Origin: Anaerolineaceae bacterium
Lineage (GTDB): Bacteria; Chloroflexota; Anaerolineae; Anaerolineales; Anaerolineaceae
Assembly: GCA_011620505.1 (NCBI GenBank)
Contig: WOZA01000066.1
Span: 1-15,197 of the forward strand
Direction: 5' to 3'
Length of the DNA: 15,197 nucleotides
The position numbers and the translations under genes were made by a program. Below are positions 12,691-15,197 of this stretch, in pieces. Below the pieces are notes generated by a model. It searched no databases and had not been told where the DNA came from. It saw only the letters and a program-made list of their open reading frames with translations. Positions within the stretch are counted from its first letter, which is position 1, and every line of letters starts with the position of its first letter.

Positions 12691-14580
12691 GTGGATATAA
12701 AACAACTTTTTTCAACCTTCAAGCGCTGGCTGTGGCTGGTAGTCTTAGGAACCATAGTCGGTGGTTCGCTGGGGTATTACCTTAGCAGCCGACAGACCCC
12801 GATCTATCAGGCACAAGCCAAGTTTGTAATCCTGCCGGCTGCCCAAACTACCTATGATTATTATTCTTATCTGAACAACCTCGACATAGTCAGCACCTAT
12901 ACCCAACTACTGACCACTGAAGATTTACTCTATGAAGCCTCTAATAAACTTGGCTTCCCGGTGATGAAAGGGCAGGCAACCGCCTCACAGGTCGGTGAAA
13001 CCAAATTTGTAATCCTGACAGTCAAGGACACTGACCCATTTAAAGCTGCAATGATTGCCAATGGATTGGTGAATATTCTGATCGATCAAAATGCCAAGCT
13101 GCAAACCGTTCAGTTCGAATCGGCAGAGCGCAATTTGCAAGCCCGTATAGATCAGGCTGAAGAGCAGATCGCCACACTCCAAGGGCAGATCACCTCTCTC
13201 TCGACCGAAATTCTGCAAAAACAAATCGAAAACGTTCAGGCTCAGATGACAGACGTTCAATCGCAAATTAATGCCATCAAACTTGACATGTCAGAAATTG
13301 ATCCAAACTCAACATCTGAGGTTGACCAGGCTCGCCTTACTAATGACCAGGCGAAAATTGATGAGCTCAGCCCAATCCTCGCCCTTTACCAGGAGATTTA
13401 CACCCAACTTATTGTATTGGGGGAACCCCCCGACAGCGGTGAAACCAGTTCTGCGGATCTCGATCGCCTGAAGACCACCCTCCAGCTTTATCAGCAAATC
13501 TATATCAACAGTATCAACAGCCTCGAGACCCTGCGCCTCTCAAAGGCTCAATCCACACCGACTGTTATGCAAGTTGAAACAGCCGCCAAGCCCACCAGTC
13601 CGATCTCGCCTAAGCCAGTCCAGAGCGCTTTGCTGGCTGCCGCTATTGGTTTATTTGTGACTGCTGGTTTTGTCTTCCTGGTGGAATTCTTGGATGATAC
13701 CCTCAAAACACCTGACGATATCAAAGAAGTTCTGGATGCCCCAGTAATTGGTTTCATTGGTGAATTGAAGCACAACCCAAGACAAAGCGAGGATGCGCTT
13801 GGTGTATATGTAGCGAAAAACCCACGCTCACCTGTTGCAGAAGCCTTTCGTTCCTTGCGCACCAATCTGGAATATTCATCGGTAGATAACCCTGCCAGAA
13901 CCATGCTGGTAACCAGCTCTGGGGAATCTGAGGGCAAATCCATGGTTGCAGCAAATCTTGCCATCGTCGAAGCTCAGAGCGGAAAAAACGTCATCATCAT
14001 TGACGCAGATATGCGTCGTCCCAAGGTGCACATTCAGTTCAACAAATCCAACCGGAGGGGTCTGAGTGACGTAGTTACAGGGAAACTTCACATCGACGAT
14101 GTGGTGAAAACTTATGACCAGGTTGAAAACCTCTCCATCATCACCTGCGGAACCATTCCCCCCAACCCTTCGGAACTCTTGGGTAGTGAGAGAATGTCAC
14201 AAACTCTCAAGGATCTTGAAGAGCGTTTCGATTTGGTGATCATTGACACCCCACCCATGATCGTGTCCGACGCTCAGATTCTCTCAAGAAAAGTGGACGG
14301 CGTTATCTTTGTGGTTATCCCCGGTAAGACCCGAGCGATCGCCGCACTGCGCCCGATAGAAGAACTTCGCCGCATAGGTTCCAACGTTCTGGGAGTTGTT
14401 GCCAATAAAATCCCCAGAAATCGTGACTACTATTATGGTGGATACAACTACTACTCACCCTACAGTAATCACTACACCTACCATACTGAATCCATTATTC
14501 CAAACCCAGAAAACGAATCAGAGAAACCGGCAAGGATACCTTTGGTTTCTATTTTCACCAAAAACCATAATAAGGATTAA
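12691..14580 (+). CDS. Wzz/Wzc-type chain-length regulator fused to BY-kinase
   Basis: This inner-membrane tyrosine autokinase is predicted to control polymerisation and export of exopolysaccharide. The 629-residue chain contains a Wzz domain (about 1-110) with the first membrane segment (14-31), an extracytoplasmic coiled coil rich in Gln (about 140-290), a second membrane segment (about 311-332) after a PxxP-rich stretch, and a cytoplasmic BY-kinase. Kinase motifs are EAFRSLR (384-390, the ExxRxxR oligomer motif), Walker A GESEGKS (411-417, Lys416), Walker A' VIIIDADMRRP (434-444) and Walker B LVIIDTPP (515-522). A tyrosine cluster at 580-597 holds nine Tyr as autophosphorylation sites. The start is GTG with a weak GGGGT upstream; no nearer ATG fits. 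The fused form is as in proteobacterial Wzc. A tyrosine phosphatase gene follows 40 bases later. Confidence 0.93.
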   Translation: MDIKQLFSTFKRWLWLVVLGTIVGGSLGYYLSSRQTPIYQAQAKFVILPAAQTTYDYYSYLNNLDIVSTYTQLLTTEDLLYEASNKLGFPVMKGQATASQVGETKFVILTVKDTDPFKAAMIANGLVNILIDQNAKLQTVQFESAERNLQARIDQAEEQIATLQGQITSLSTEILQKQIENVQAQMTDVQSQINAIKLDMSEIDPNSTSEVDQARLTNDQAKIDELSPILALYQEIYTQLIVLGEPPDSGETSSADLDRLKTTLQLYQQIYINSINSLETLRLSKAQSTPTVMQVETAAKPTSPISPKPVQSALLAAAIGLFVTAGFVFLVEFLDDTLKTPDDIKEVLDAPVIGFIGELKHNPRQSEDALGVYVAKNPRSPVAEAFRSLRTNLEYSSVDNPARTMLVTSSGESEGKSMVAANLAIVEAQSGKNVIIIDADMRRPKVHIQFNKSNRRGLSDVVTGKLHIDDVVKTYDQVENLSIITCGTIPPNPSELLGSERMSQTLKDLEERFDLVIIDTPPMIVSDAQILSRKVDGVIFVVIPGKTRAIAALRPIEELRRIGSNVLGVVANKIPRNRDYYYGGYNYYSPYSNHYTYHTESIIPNPENESEKPARIPLVSIFTKNHNKD

Positions 14581-14620
14581 AGTCTCAGCCATTTCCTGAG
14601 AATTTTTAGGCGAGGTTAGT

Positions 14621-15094
14621 TTGCCAAAAATCGCGTTTGTATGTACCAGGAACCGATTTCGCTCTCCTCTGGCGGAAGCCATACTCCAGCGCGAATTGGC
14701 TGACCGTAATATTCCTGGGGAGTGGGTTATTGAGAGTGCCGGTTCCTGGGTGCACGACCTGGTTCCACCCACACCTGAAGCCATCATAGAAGCTGCGAAA
14801 CGAGGCCTTGATATCTCTTCCCATACCGCACAGGGCATCGAAACCCTCGATCTTGATTCCATTGACCTCTTACTCGTGATGGAACAGGGTCAAAAGGAAT
14901 CAATTCTGCTCGATTTTCCACAACTAACCAACAGGACCTTTCTATTGAGTGAGCTTTCAGGACCTGCCTTTAATATCCCCGACCCGTATGTTACCAAAGA
15001 ACCCTCCGACGTCATCGCCCTGGAAATTGAAACATTGATCAAGGGCAACATCGATAAGATTATAGCTTTGGCAAGTAACAGTAACCATTCATAG
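14621..15094 (+). CDS. Low-molecular-weight protein tyrosine phosphatase
   Basis: This is predicted to dephosphorylate the upstream BY-kinase, allowing the phosphorylation cycle needed for polysaccharide assembly. The 157-residue product starts with the P-loop VCTRNRFRSPLAE, fitting C-x5-R-S (Cys8 nucleophile, Arg14, Ser15). The general-acid loop is DPY (Asp121-Tyr123). Length matches the family. The second P-loop cysteine found in many members is Phe13 here. The start is TTG 14621, supported by GAGG (14612-14615) five bases upstream, which puts Cys8 at the usual position. No ATG fits. It lies 40 bases after the kinase on the same strand and is probably in the same operon. ArsC-type arsenate reductase is less likely, given the kinase neighbour. 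Confidence 0.9.
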   Translation: MPKIAFVCTRNRFRSPLAEAILQRELADRNIPGEWVIESAGSWVHDLVPPTPEAIIEAAKRGLDISSHTAQGIETLDLDSIDLLLVMEQGQKESILLDFPQLTNRTFLLSELSGPAFNIPDPYVTKEPSDVIALEIETLIKGNIDKIIALASNSNHS

Positions 15095-15197
15095 ATGTTA
15101 GCTAGCTAGTAGTTATGGTGTGATCCATCAGATAACTCATTTTTGTTGTGGTTACTGTTTCACTTTTCGTTAGATTTAGAAGAACGTATTGATCGAG

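Noticed and set aside
13548..13964. 138-residue minus-strand open frame inside the kinase gene
   Set aside because: It is antisense to the BY-kinase Walker region, whose motifs are unmistakable. Ser/Thr/Leu-rich shadow frame.
15095..15197. Possible start of a further gene after the phosphatase
   Set aside because: Only short frames are seen and no ribosome site with an extended open frame. AGCTAGCT near 15103 is a short palindrome expected by chance.

Overview
The window looks like a chromosomal segment of a Chloroflexota bacterium, most likely class Anaerolineae. This is inferred from protein style and gene order, with no database search. Supporting points are a mreB-mreC-mreD-mrdA-minC-rodA cluster, a glutaredoxin-like/DUF2085 fusion, a Tat-type YkuD L,D-transpeptidase, and GC-rich palindromic intergenic repeats with a central GACGCATGCGTC. 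Start codons are mixed (ATG, TTG, GTG) and many genes lack a Shine-Dalgarno sequence.

Layout. Positions 1-735 hold no convincing gene. They carry degenerate hairpin repeats and two copies of a palindrome. A Rho-independent terminator (741-779) then closes a minus-strand tRNA-Gln(CTG) at 789-859. From 7274 down to 897, on the minus strand, lies an elongasome operon in transcription order mreB, mreC, mreD, mrdA (PBP2), minC, rodA. Its junctions are tight (ATGA overlaps or gaps of 10 nt or less), except mreB-mreC, which is filled by two abutting hairpins. A strong extended -10 promoter sits upstream of mreB. Divergent from it, a C4-type zinc-ribbon/coiled-coil protein is encoded on the plus strand (7398-8099).

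That gene meets end to end a second minus-strand operon, in transcription order ldt (YkuD), glutaredoxin-like/DUF2085 membrane protein, pgeF, yggS, yggT (11998 down to 8100). smpB (12052-12501, minus) lies just upstream. Both ldt and smpB have a -10 box so close to the ATG that their mRNAs look leaderless. On the plus strand, 12691-15094 begins an exopolysaccharide-type locus: a fused Wzz/BY-kinase with a C-terminal tyrosine cluster, then its likely partner, a low-molecular-weight tyrosine phosphatase. The last 100 bases hold no recognisable gene.

Functionally the window is dominated by cell-envelope biology. MreBCD, PBP2 and RodA build lateral peptidoglycan, MinC belongs to division-site control, the YkuD enzyme cross-links peptidoglycan, and the kinase/phosphatase pair would control polysaccharide chain length and export. 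Housekeeping genes (smpB, yggS, pgeF, tRNA-Gln) are interleaved. No classical mobile element, CRISPR array or defence system was seen. The most interesting points are MinC lacking the canonical MinD-binding motif, the hairpins at mreB-mreC, the leaderless promoters, the glutaredoxin-like/DUF2085 fusion, and the intergenic repeat block.
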